Source: an uncultured Mycoplasmatota bacterium
GTDB taxonomy: Bacteria; Bacillota_I; Bacilli_A; Mycoplasmatales; Mycoplasmoidaceae
NCBI GenBank assembly: GCA_949500635.1
Contig: CATAWQ010000003.1
Span: 1-28,268, forward strand
Direction: 5' to 3'
DNA: 28,268 bases
Shown piece after piece: positions 18,420 through 27,852 of this stretch. Below the pieces are notes generated by a model that had not been told where the DNA came from, made no database searches, and worked only from the letters and a program-made list of their open reading frames with translations. Each line of letters starts with the position of its first letter. Within the stretch, counting starts at the first letter, position 1. Made by a program: the position numbers and the translations under genes.

Positions 18420-18728
18420 ATGAGAATTTTCATTTTTTTCGACTTACCTACAGATACACCAGAGGATAGGAAAAGCTATTCAATTTTTAGAAAAAAGTTA
18501 ATGAAATTAGGGTACTCAATGATTCAATTTAGTGTTTATTCAAAGCTTATAAATGTGCAAACAAAGAAAGACAGAGAAGAAAAAAAGATAATTAAAATTC
18601 TTCCAAATAATGGTGATGTTAGAATGTTATTTGTGACAGAAAGTCAATATCAAAACATCAAGATATTGAAAGGAGAAAAAACATTAATAGAAATGATAAA
18701 TGATGAAAGGAAATATATTAAATTGTAG
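18420..18728 (+). CDS. cas2: CRISPR-associated Cas2
   Basis: 102 aa. Starts MRIFIFFDLPTDTPEDRKSY with the conserved metal-site Asp at the end of beta-1, followed by FRKKLMKLGYSMIQFSVYSKL and a VRMLFVTESQY strand, the ferredoxin-like Cas2 fold. It forms the dimer bridging two Cas1 dimers. An in-frame ATG at 18402 overlapping cas1 would add six residues; the 18420 start matches the family better. csn2 begins 2 nt after the stop, so the three genes are one operon. Confidence 0.95.
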   Translation: MRIFIFFDLPTDTPEDRKSYSIFRKKLMKLGYSMIQFSVYSKLINVQTKKDREEKKIIKILPNNGDVRMLFVTESQYQNIKILKGEKTLIEMINDERKYIKL

Positions 18729-18730
18729 AT

Positions 18731-19423
18731 ATGGCTTATATAAAATATTATGAAAAAAGTATAGAAATAAATAATGACTGTATTTTATTTATAAAAACAG
18801 AGGATATGATGTTGTCTTATAGCGATATATTAACAGGAAAATTAGTTATTAAAGATACCATAGATGTTCTTAATGAAAATAGATGTTTAATCATTTCACC
18901 GATTACAAAAATTGGAGATTTATTTTCTCTTAAGAAAAACAATCTTTTTGGAAAGGAAATTTTTGAAAATCATCAAGAAATATTTAAAAAATTAATTAAT
19001 CAAGAAGTTATTGAAGAGTGTAAACAAAAACTTCAAGAATATATAAGTGATGTTGATGAGAATGAAGATAAAGATATATTAAAAATAATTCAAATTATTT
19101 ATGATATTGACTTTGAAAAAACTATAGACAAGAAATCATTTCTTACATTGTTAAATCTTTTTAAAAATACTTCTTTAAGTAATTTATTAATATTCAATTC
19201 TGAATGAATTGATGAAGAATGCATTTCAAAAATAATTTCAAATAACATAAAGACAATTCTCATCTTTAACAAATATAACAATATTAAAAAATTTATTACT
19301 GATTCTTTAAATAACACTTTGATTTTATCAAATAGAAATATTAATATTTTTAATCAAAAAATGAACAATTCAGAAGAAACAGATGAAGATTTTTTTGGTG
19401 AAAAAGTCTTTATTAAACTATAA
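18731..19423 (+). CDS. csn2: Csn2 (type II-A adaptation protein)
   Basis: 230 aa, the size of short-form Csn2 (about 220). Identification rests on position (cas1-cas2-csn2) and on family-like features: an acidic helical middle region, then LSNLLIFNSEW and KTILIFNKYNN, resembling the LLIFVN...LTVLFLE strands of the S. pyogenes protein, and LNNTLILSNRN near the end. Csn2 forms a Ca-dependent ring that holds DNA ends during spacer acquisition and defines subtype II-A. Sequence is strongly diverged. The stop is 2 nt before a strong bidirectional terminator. Confidence 0.78.
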
Positions 19424-19425
19424 AT

Positions 19426-19455
19426 AAAAAAAGATGCATTTCTGCATCTTTTTTT
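19426..19455. terminator. Bidirectional terminator between csn2 and tracrRNA
   Basis: A7, GATGCA, loop TTTC, TGCATC, T7: a perfect 13-bp inverted repeat that ends transcripts from either strand. On plus it ends the cas1-cas2-csn2 mRNA, on minus the candidate tracrRNA. Its stem is the same GATGCA/TGCATC as the cas9 terminator 180 bp away. Confidence 0.9.
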
Positions 19456-19548
19456 GGCATCAAGCCATTGGGCATTAAGCCGAATCTTAGAATTTGTGTT
19501 TTCACACCACTCCAAAACAATTTAGCCTTTGATGGAAGTTATATCTTA

Positions 19549-19585
19549 GTTTTAGACTGTCCAAATTTTATACCACTATAAAAAT
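19549..19585 (+). repeat. Repeat-like block starting GTTTTAGA (decayed CRISPR repeat or second antirepeat)
   Basis: GTTTTAGACTG opens with the canonical first eight bases of type II-A repeats, and the block is about 37 nt. Its 3' half (TTTTATACCACT...AAAAAT) resembles the complement of the tracrRNA antirepeat (TTTTCACACCACTCCAAAAC at 19499-19518). The distance between the end of that element and this block is 30 nt, the normal spacer length. It may be the last remnant of an array or a duplicated antirepeat within the tracrRNA leader. Confidence 0.4.
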
Positions 19586-19595
19586 GGTTATAAAT

Positions 19596-19604
19596 ATTAT
19601 AACA
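19596..19604 (-). promoter_or_regulatory. Extended -10 promoter of the candidate tracrRNA
   Basis: TGTTATAAT on the minus strand is a perfect extended -10 (TGnTATAAT). It lies between the cas9 terminator and the antirepeat, so the RNA has its own promoter. No -35 is evident, as expected for extended -10 promoters. Confidence 0.6.
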
Positions 19605-19614
19605 GTTTACAAAT

Positions 19615-19638
19615 AAAAAAGATGCATTATGCATCTTT
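19615..19638 (-). terminator. Terminator of cas9
   Basis: GATGCA-TTA-TGCATC flanked by AAA/TTT, with T6 following on the minus strand. It lies 20 nt after the cas9 stop. Confidence 0.85.
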
Positions 19639-19657
19639 AAAAAAGTTTTATCAATAA

Positions 19658-22600
19658 TTAAAAATTAATTCTTTTAACTATATTACCTAATAAATCTAAT
19701 TTTAAAAAATCAAATTTAGTTAACAGCTTTTTATATGATAAAGTTAATCGTTTACCTGTCATTTTATGTATGTCTTTGCTTATAGATTTTATTTCTATGA
19801 ATTCTGTATCATTTGCAAAAGAGGAAATTTCATAAATTGTTTTATGACAAATTTTTACCCCGCGAATCTCAAATTCTGATTCGCTATCCTTTAAAATTAT
19901 TTTTTGCCCTTTAAATATATCAATGTAAGATGTGGAATTTTCTATGATAGATTTTCTTTTACTAGAAAATTCTTTTAAATAATTATTTGTTTTGTTAGTT
20001 TTATCAACAAGGCTTATCGCTAGATTCATTACCTCTCATTCGCTTTCTTGTTTTTCTTTATAGATTAATAATCTTTGGAAGGGGAAGGTTGTATATCCAC
20101 CCATTTGTTTTTTGCCATTTTTTTCATCATATTGTTTAGTAGGTGAATAAAACGAATCTTTAGAAGAATGTTTTTTAGACATGTATTTTAATATTCTTAT
20201 TTTTAATTGATGAGATAACTTTTTATTTTTATATGAGTAAATCTCAAGTGTGTCATATACATCGAACATTTTTTTACCATCTTCATTATTAATAGTATCA
20301 TTAATTTCATTCATGTAGTATTGAAATGAATTAATTTTATATGTATTTGAAATATCTTTATAGTCATGATAAATTTTTTCAATAGTTTCAAATAGATCTT
20401 TTTCAGAATGATACATAAAAAATTGTGTTTTTTTAGAAGGAGAAAAAAATTTATCAATTTCCTTGTTAGTTAATTCCATAAGTTTTATCTTTTTAATACA
20501 ATAATATTCATCATTTATTTTTTTATAAGAATATAAAGTTCTGTTAAAAAAATCTTTCTTTATTTTATGGTATATGGGAGTTCAGAAGTTGAAATTATCT
20601 TGAGTATCAATGTATTCTCTAACATGATTGTTTTTAGCTAGTAGTAATATTTTTTTAAATGCTGGTATTTCAGAGTCACCAAGATATTCTTTGTTAATAT
20701 TGCTTTTAATGTGATTGTTAAAAAAGTATGAATATGCAATGGAAATTGCATCAATTCCATGGTGCTTATAATTTAATCTATTTTTTTCATAATTATTCAA
20801 TATAAAATCAAGATCAATTTGATTATTCTTATCATCTTTATGATGATAAATGGTGTTTCTAACTGTATTTGTTATTTTTCCGTTTGTTCTAACAACATTT
20901 TGAAAATCAAATTTCTTTCGTAAAATTTGTTCAACTAAACTAGAAATATAAGATGTGTCTGATAAATTACGACCAACAAACCCCTCTTGTTTACAAATTT
21001 CTTGATAATTCAATTCAGGATTGATTAATTTTTGATATTTTTTAGGATTTTTTCCTTTGATATTTTCTCATGCTTTGTTATTTTTAATGTAATATTGCTG
21101 CTTTTCTAAACCTAAAAATTTAGCTACAGTTTTTTTACCCTTATTAGAGTTTTGATTTATTTCAACAAGAACTTTATTGTTAAAACTATTATCAGCAGAT
21201 CACTCATAATTGTAAATGTGGTCAATTTGATAATTATTTAAATTATTTCGATCGATTTCTTGGTTAGTGTATACTGATACACCACCACACTCTTCATATA
21301 ATCTATGTTTTAGCAATTCAGATCTACTAATATTTGGATTATCTTTCAAAATTTGTTCATTTGCATCTCTATTAATCTTATTAATTTTTTTAATTTTTTC
21401 TTTTTCTTTAGCATTGTTATAACTGTTTGTTGTTTCAACACATAAAACAATATCATTTTTATTAAAATTATTTTGTAAAATGTATTGTTCTAACACTTGC
21501 ATGGTAAGAGTTACTATTCTTTTAACATTTGGTGTATTTATTTGACTGATTAATTTGTTAATAGATACCTCTTGGTTGTATCCGAATTCTTTTTCGTATT
21601 CAGTACGAACTTTTTGAAGATTAGCTCCTTTTTCTGCAGCTTGATATAACTTTGAAATTGCTGTGTTTAAAGCTTTTCTTGATAATTTACATGTATTAAA
21701 TAATTTTTTTCCAAATGGACATATGTATTCTTCATAAATATCTTTTGGTGTACAACCTATTTGATCTGCAATTTTTTGTCATTTCTCTTTTGATTCATTA
21801 AAGGCATCTATATCATATTTATTATTAGACTCATCATAAGCAGATAAATTAATTGCATTCTTTATTTGTTCATCAATATCATTTAATTTATTAATAAATT
21901 CAATGTTTAATTCTTTTGCTTGCTCATCAATAAATAATTTAAAATCAGAAGTTTTACAATGTTTTTTATAAAAAAATAAATGATTAAATTTTTCTTTCTT
22001 GTATTCGATTTTCTTTTCTTCATTAAACCTATTAACTTCTACTCCCAATTTTTCAAGAATTTTATTAGATAAATTGCAAGTATTTTCAACTAAAAATTTA
22101 AAAATATTTCTTTTGTCCTCAAAAGAATTAACTTTACCTGTATCTTTGTTAACATATCTATGATTGTTTATATATTCTAAAAAATTAAATATTTCAAATG
22201 AGACATTTTTAATACTTCTTTTTTCGTTAGGAAAAATTGAGCACGTTCCTAACAATTTATCAAAAAGCTTCTCATTTGTGTTATTTTTTATGTTTTGATA
22301 ACACAAACCATACTTAGTTGGAGTCTTTGCGTTTCCCGGGCCATACTCATAAGATCTATGTCGGTCAAATAATTTAAGATATTTAGTCTTAAATTTTTGG
22401 TATTTTCCATCATTTAAATTATTTAATTTGTAAAAATTATCAATAAAATATTGATCGATTTCTTTGATGTAGTCTTTATGGTTGATTCTATCGTCTTTTA
22501 ACAAACTAGCCTTACCTTCTTCAAGTTTGTTAAATTTAAAACAACCTTTTTTTGAATAAATTTCATCAAATAAATGTTGAATAGGTAATTTCTCCTTTAA

Positions 22601-23008
22601 ATCTACTCCACCATAAAAGCATCCTTTTTTATCTAGATAGTGATATAGACATCTAATGAAATCATTGGTTGAAATATTTTTGTTACTTAAGATCAAATCT
22701 CTTTTGATTTCGTATATGTGAGTGTCTTTGTTATTACCAACAAATAAATTATCAAAATTTATATCATCAAAATATTCATTGGCTAGTTTCTTAAAGTCTC
22801 TCTTTAGTGTCTTTTTTCTGTTATATCTCCTTCTTGTGCATCTATATTGACGTCTATCAGCAGCTGAAGTTTTAGTGCCAGTTTTATCATAATTATCAGA
22901 TATTCTTAAAATTGATGTTTTTGTCAAAATTTTCCCATCTTCATCTATTGATGAAATTCCGATTGATGTAGGACCTAAATCTAATCCAATTATTACTTTT
23001 TTATCCAT
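19658..23008 (-). CDS. cas9: Cas9 endonuclease, compact type II-A
   Basis: 1116 aa, of the compact class (S. aureus Cas9 is 1053). Continuous with four or more TGA Trp codons. Domains: RuvC-I IIGLDLGPTSIG with D10; Arg-rich bridge helix with RRQYRCTRRRYNRKK (about 53-67); recognition lobe; RuvC-II IVLCVETTNSY with E525; HNH YQIDHIYNYEW with D596/H597 and N620 in QNSNKGKK, the same His-to-Asn distance (23) as in S. aureus; RuvC-III NYKHHGIDAISIA with H750 and D753; C-terminal wedge/PAM region. All nuclease residues are present, so it should cut both strands. HNH and RuvC-III regions read closely like S. aureus Cas9 (DNSFNNKVLV shared). It is convergent with cas1-cas2-csn2. No Shine-Dalgarno is seen; a TA tract lies just upstream. 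Confidence 0.97.
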
Positions 23009-23019
23009 AATGAAGTAAT

Positions 23020-23040
23020 TATATATATATATATATATAT
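23020..23040 (-). repeat. TA dinucleotide tract in the cas9 promoter/leader
   Basis: Ten TA units plus one T, 12 nt upstream of the cas9 ATG. On the minus strand a TTGATA (23060-23065) precedes it by 19 nt, so the tract would supply the -10 and early leader. Dinucleotide tracts of this length are prone to slippage. The rest of the 251-bp gap to the TM2 gene is AT-rich, with no recognised gene or CRISPR repeat. Confidence 0.65.
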
Positions 23041-23227
23041 TCTTAAATTTTTAGTAAAATATCAATTATTAATAAAAAATTTTAATGTTTGTACTATGCA
23101 TAACCTAAAAATTGTTTTATTCAAACTAATTTTAGTCAAACTATTATTTTTGTATTATTTAGAGTTTGGTGTTGATTTTTAAATATACATTTATTCAAGA
23201 ATTTGTTTTTCTTATTTAAATGTAGAA

Positions 23228-23233
23228 TATAAT
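23228..23233 (+). promoter_or_regulatory. -10 box of the TM2 gene
   Basis: TATAAT with a TTGTTT 19 nt upstream (23203-23208). The gene also has a strong Shine-Dalgarno AAGGAG at 23246-23251, unlike the cas and leaderless genes nearby. Confidence 0.55.
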
Positions 23234-23259
23234 AGTTATAAATTTAAGGAGTATTTACA

Positions 23260-23472
23260 ATGGCAGAATCTAGAAAAAGCGGTTTAATAACATTAATATT
23301 ATCTGTGTTTTTAGGAGAACTAGGAATAGACAGATTTTATGTTGGTAAAATCGGTACAGGTTTATTGAAACTTTTAACGCTTGGTGGTGTAGGTATTTGA
23401 TGGTTACTAGACATAATTTTGATTATTACTGGGAACTTTACTACTAAGAGTGGACAACCAGTTAAACTTTAA
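23260..23472 (+). CDS. TM2 domain membrane protein
   Basis: 70 aa. The first hydrophobic helix (LITLILSVFLGELG) is followed by the conserved turn GIDRFYVGKIGTGLLKLLTLGG, a clear match to TM2 (G-x-H/D-R-F-Y-x-G-x-x-x-x-G-x-x-x-L/K-x-x-T-x-G-G-x-G-I-W-W-x-x-D). A second helix, WWLLDIILIITG, has one Trp as TGA. Two short membrane helices with a cytosolic or external loop; biochemical role unknown in bacteria. Strong AAGGAG ribosome site 8 nt before the ATG. Stands alone between cas9 and the lipoprotein island, with its own terminator. Confidence 0.92.
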
Positions 23473-23493
23473 TAGGTAATATTTTAATAAAAT

Positions 23494-23519
23494 AAATGTC
23501 TAATCTTTAGACATTTTTT
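23494..23519 (+). terminator. Terminator of the TM2 gene
   Basis: AAATGTCTAA, loop TCT, TTAGACATTT, then further T residues: a 10-bp perfect stem with T6 in total at the end. Confidence 0.85.
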
Positions 23520-23573
23520 AATTAATAAATATCTTCAATTAACTTAAATAACTTATATCTTCAAATATTTAAT

Positions 23574-23633
23574 AAATATACCTCCAACGAATTTTTAGGA
23601 GTGAGCTAAGAATTTTAATGGTAGGGTATATTT
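23574..23633 (+). other. Long-range stem enclosing a possible structured RNA
   Basis: AAATATACC (23574-23582) pairs perfectly with GGTATATTT (23625-23633). Inside, TCC/GGA (23583-23585 with 23598-23600) and CTA/TAG (23606-23608 with 23622-23624) could form two further helices, giving a three-way junction. It lies 100 nt upstream of the large lipoprotein gene. It matches no riboswitch class I can name. The remaining parts of the 260-bp gap hold only AT-rich DNA and the promoter. Confidence 0.3.
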
Positions 23634-23708
23634 TTAATACATTTTGTGCAAAAAATACAGTGATGGTCATTACTTAACAAAATATAGAATTTTTATTATC
23701 AAAATGCA

Positions 23709-23714
23709 TATAAT
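23709..23714 (+). promoter_or_regulatory. -10 box of the large lipoprotein
   Basis: TATAAT inside CATATAATATATATT, 18 nt before the ATG at 23733. No Shine-Dalgarno is seen in the short leader. Confidence 0.5.
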
Positions 23715-23732
23715 ATATATTAATTAATTATT

Positions 23733-26700
23733 ATGAGTAGAAACAAATTTTCAAAATACAAATATTTCCTATCAAGTTTAGCACTTATGGGTTTTGCTAC
23801 CAATGCTGCTATAGTACTTTCGTCATGTTCAAACAAAAATGTATATGATATTAGCAAAATAAACTTTAATACTTTTCATCATTCTCCTACACTTTTTATA
23901 TACCCTAAATCTGAAGAACAAAATAATGCTGATCCTTCAAAATTAACAGTAGATCAAGTAAGAGATGCAATTAACAGTAATGAAACAATTAAACAAGATT
24001 TAGTTAACGAAATTTGTTATATTGACCCAAAGTTAACAAATGTAATAACTGTTGACGACATAGATCTAGCAGTAGATTTATCTACTGTTGGTGAAGGAGA
24101 AACAATTGATCTTGCTAACCCTAGCGAATTTAGTTATGAAATCAACGTTTCACCTAGTATAAATAGCAAGCATTTAACTGGTAGTACTTCAATACCAGGA
24201 GATACTTATGTAGTAGAAGCACTTCCTGAAAACTTTGAAATAAAACCTCAAATAGAAGACATAGAAAATTTTTCTCATGATTTCAAAGTAGAAGTAGCTG
24301 ATCCTATTTATATTAGTGATTTATTTTCAAGTGATAAAAAAACCATCGCTAATCAATTGTATGACGAACTTACTAATTATGAAATTAATGATCAAACAAC
24401 TAGCAATGAACCTGTAATGGTTTCTCAATTTATTCAACAATATTTAAGTAATTTTGTTTTAAACAAACTAAATAAAGACTACCCAGATTATGGTTATACA
24501 AGTGTTCCTCTTACTTGAGAATATGATATTAAATTCGAATTTAATTCATTTTTCCATGAAAACATTGAGAAAATTTTTCACACTAAAGAACAACCAATTG
24601 ATTTATCTTTCAATGTTGTAATTGTTAATAATAAAATTCATAATGATTACAAATCAATTCCTTTTACTTTTACAAATGTTCAAATTATTGATGACAAATT
24701 TGATTTATCATTATTACATAATTATGATACAGATGATATTTTGAGCACTGATTTTGAATATTACATCAGTAATTTAGAAAAATCAAGAAATTACATAAAT
24801 ACTGAAGAAAATTTAAAGAACGAATTGACTAATAAATTAAATGATAGACTTGCAAATATTATCGATAAATTCCCTATTATTTCTGATGTTCCTGAAGCAA
24901 ATTGATACGATTTAGATTTATCTAAAGTACCTACACAGATTAGTTTGCCTGGATTACAACAAAACTTTGAAATAACTATTAAACCTAGTAAACGTGTTAA
25001 TTCACCTTTAACTGGAGAATTTACTTTTTCTGTTCCTTTAGCAGTGAAAGATTCAAGAAAAAATTTAGATGATGCAGAGTTAATTGAAGGATTAAATGAG
25101 GAATTTAATAATGAGTCTTGTAGCGTTGATGTAACTAATCCTACATCAGCTACAGTTGAAGAAATAAAAGATGGTGTTTCTAATAGTCCTGTTATTAAGG
25201 GAACAATAATTGAATTCTTGAAAAATAAATATAGCAATTTAAATTTCAGTGAAAGTGATATTGAAATTGGTTTCTATGATGATGGTACACATGATGTTCA
25301 ATCTGGAGATTATCAATCAACAACAGGTGGTAAAGATGTATATTTTGTAGTAAAAGCATCTGATTCTTCAAGAGTTTTAGAGAACAGTACAGATTTAATT
25401 ACAGATGAATTTTTGAAAATTAAAGTTGTAGCTACTGATACTGAACAAGATCTTTCACAACTTACAACTGAATATAAAAATTTTGGAAACTCTTCAAACC
25501 CTTTAGACACATTAATTAATAAAAGCTATCCAAATTTAACAAAAGTACCAAAATCTGATATACAAAAATTATTTAATGAAGATGGTGAATGAAATAAAAT
25601 GTTTCTTCAAAAACTTATTGAACTTGTCCCTGCTGTAAATAGTAAAGATTACAACATTGTTGTAGAAGGTGGTGATTACATTGATCTATCAAATTCTACT
25701 AATACAGTTACTGCTAATGTAACAGCAACTGTTAACTCTCCACTTACTGGTAATTGTATAATTACATTTGTTGCTTTATCTCCTTCACAAAAGAAATGTG
25801 ACATCTCTTTTATTAATGACACATATAATAATTCTTTCGAAATAACTGCATATGATCCTGAAAAAGTTTCATCAGGTGAAATCAAGCAAGTCATTACTTC
25901 TACTCCTAACATTACAAATATTGCTCAAGAAGTTACTGAACAAATTTTAGGTTTGACTGGTGTTAATGCAGAGTATAACACTGATTTTACTATTGAATAT
26001 AACCTAGATAAAGATAAAGTATATAATATTTCGCAAGATTCTACTCATCCTACAACTCTTCCTGCTATTAAAGTTAAGGCTAAATCAACAACTACAAAAC
26101 TTTCTGGGGAATATATACTAAATATTATGTTGTATTCAAAAAAATCTTCTGACGAAGGAATTGTAAAATATAACCTATCAATTAGACCACTTGTAGGAGA
26201 TAATGAAATATCTCATAGATTTAACTACCATGTATCTGGTAGCAAATGTGGTGCAGATCTACAAATCCATTATTTAAAAACTGAGTTTAGTTATTCTAAA
26301 CAAAAACTATATGAAAAATATGAAAACTCTGATGATTATAAAAATAAGTCTGTTTCTTTAAAACAACTAGTTCAAGATGGCATTGTTTCGTCTGCAATTG
26401 GCCAAATAATGGGAAATTGAGATTGTTGATGTATCGCTACACATTCTGATTTCCACGATTTAGATTCATTGCAAATTGTTCTTGATAAAAATAATATGAA
26501 TCCACACTTTCAAAGAGGTTGTCATGCGAACGGAACAGATGTAGGATTCTATGCAGGGGACAATAGAAATAATACTAATGATGATTACTTTAGTGCTTTC
26601 CACTTTATAGTTTCATTTGAAGGTGATACAGTTGATGCAACTAAAATTCAACTTAAATATGGATATAAATCTGGTGAAGAACCAGCAACTCTAAGGTGAG

Positions 26701-26792
26701 GATGTAGAGGAATGAGTAACATGTATAAATATGCTAATAATAGATATGATGCAAAAGTTTCTTCTACTGCTTCTTCAGAGATATGAAGTTAG
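23733..26792 (+). CDS. Large repetitive surface lipoprotein
   Basis: 1019 aa, open throughout with seven or so TGA Trp codons. Signal peptide to C32 (AIVLSSC). The mature part looks like tandem beta-rich domains of about 100-130 residues. Several end in a strand with the motif (N/S)S-x-LTG-x-x-x-(F/I): INSKHLTGSTSI, VNSPLTGEFTF, VNSPLTGNCII, TTKLSGEYIL. Between them are helical segments such as VDQVRDAINSNETIKQDL and VEEIKDGVSNSPVIKGTII. The C-terminal 130 residues differ and carry several Cys and Trp (WDCWCIATHSDFHD, QRGCHANGTD, RWGCRGMSN), perhaps a binding head held away from the cell by the repeats. No named family recognised. Likely an adhesin or antigen. Confidence 0.82.
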
Positions 26793-26811
26793 TCATTAAA
26801 TTATTGATACC

Positions 26812-26840
26812 AACACTAGCATAAAGCTAGTGTTTTTTTT
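26812..26840 (+). terminator. Strong terminator of the large lipoprotein
   Basis: AACACTAGC, loop ATAAA, GCTAGTGTT, then T-rich tail: a 9-bp perfect stem, 20 nt after the stop. Confidence 0.92.
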
Positions 26841-26913
26841 GTTTTTAAAGGGTGATTTACCCTCCTATTTATAATCATATATTAGATAATACAAGCCATA
26901 TAAAATAAATTAT

Positions 26914-26938
26914 TATTTTTTTAAAAAATATATATAAT
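26914..26938 (+). promoter_or_regulatory. Promoter with adjacent T and A tracts before the 26971 gene
   Basis: TATAAT at 26933-26938, with a T tract running into A6 just upstream in the -35/-10 interval. Leader of about 26 nt with AAAGGTGAT as ribosome site. A GGGT/ACCC mini-hairpin lies further upstream near 26850-26865. Confidence 0.45.
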
Positions 26939-26970
26939 TTAAAAGTCGTAAAATAAAGGTGATATAAATT

Positions 26971-27837
26971 ATGAAAAAAAATAAAAATCTCTTAATTCCA
27001 ATAATTTTTTCTTCTTTTTGTTTATCTACAGCTATAACATCTAATTATTGAACTAGTGAAAATAATTTTTCGAAACCAACAGTTTCTATTCGTGGAATTA
27101 ATGACACAATAAGCAATGAAACAAATATTGATTCTTCTGAATTTAAAATTAATTATGTTATAAACGATTACATTACAATAGAAAGTTTTTATTATGAAAT
27201 TGATTCGGTTAATCCCCAAATGCTTAAATTTGAATGTTTAGATGAGTTTAAATATTATGGTGAATTATTGAATAAGGGATTGGTTAGGAATGTATCTTTA
27301 TGTTTTACTGTTCTTCATTATCAATTAGATGGTTCTACACGTCTATGTCATAGGGATGTTTATAAAGCTCCAATTTCTTATTTACAAAATTCTTTTTCTA
27401 TAGATTTTTTCTCTCCATTTTGTATTCGCTCACAAAGAATTGGTCATATCCAAGATGTTGACGGTTATCTTGATTCATATAAATATTTATCAGATGCTTT
27501 ATCATCATTTCAATTTTCATTAGTACTTAACAATGATCAAGATGCAATTTTTAATTTTTCTGATTATATAAAGATTGAATATGATAGTATTTCAAAAACA
27601 TGATTAACTCAAATATGTTTGGATAGTGCATCCGTTCCTTCTATGGATGATCCAGAAATTGGAATTTATGCTAAGAGCATTAATCTTAATACATGCTCTC
27701 CTTATATAATAAGTGTTATTCATAATTCAAAAAATCCAGATTATGGTATTCCTGAATATGATTCAACCAAAGTTAAAATTGAAGATGTGGTAAAAAACAT
27801 TCAAATTAAAGACTATTGAGTACATATGAGCAAATAA
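26971..27837 (+). CDS. Secreted or membrane-anchored protein of unknown function
   Basis: 288 aa, read through TGA Trp codons at about 27049, 27601 and 27817. Starts with a Lys-rich N terminus and a hydrophobic stretch (LLIPIIFSSFCLSTAITS) typical of a signal peptide. The Cys in it is preceded by Phe rather than a small residue, so a lipobox is unlikely. The body is rich in Ser, Asp, Tyr and Asn with predicted beta character (SVNPQMLKFECLDEFKYYGE; FQFSLVLNNDQDAIFNF) and five or so Cys. No family recognised. Placed between the large lipoprotein and another surface-type gene, with its own promoter and terminator; probably a member of the surface-protein set. Confidence 0.72.
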
Positions 27838-27852
27838 AAGTCTAGGTTCACA

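Larger units (their letters stand above)
19426..19589 (-). ncRNA. Candidate tracrRNA
   Basis: Minus strand, directly downstream of cas9. In transcript order the elements are a TGTTATAAT promoter (19596-19604) predicting a 5' end near 19589; a 36-nt antirepeat-like segment at 19518-19483, beginning GUUUUGGAGUGG and ending CUAAGAUU; GGC-UUAAU-GCC (19481-19471), a nexus-like hairpin placed directly after the antirepeat as in S. aureus tracrRNA; GGC-UUGAU-GCC (19466-19456); then the U7 terminator. The complement of the antirepeat ends ACTCCAAAAC, the usual 3' end of type II repeats. A second, weaker TATAAC on the minus strand near 19544-19539 could give a shorter form starting about 19530. Without the array the pairing cannot be tested. 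The order of parts and location inside a type II locus support the call. Confidence 0.75.

Noticed and set aside
19658..23008. cas9 as a pseudogene broken by several TGA stops
   Set aside because: All fragments are in one frame and the breaks are TGA only. TGA is Trp throughout this window, including at conserved positions, so the gene is intact.
23020..23040. TA run as part of a CRISPR array
   Set aside because: A simple dinucleotide repeat without repeat-spacer structure.
23574..23633. Known riboswitch class (purine, preQ1, SAM, TPP, fluoride)
   Set aside because: None of the core consensus sequences of these classes is present, so the element is listed only as an unassigned fold.
24791..25237. 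Minus-strand open frame of 148 codons within the large lipoprotein
   Set aside because: It lies inside a well-supported plus-strand gene with signal peptide and terminator, and its sequence has no domain or start signal.
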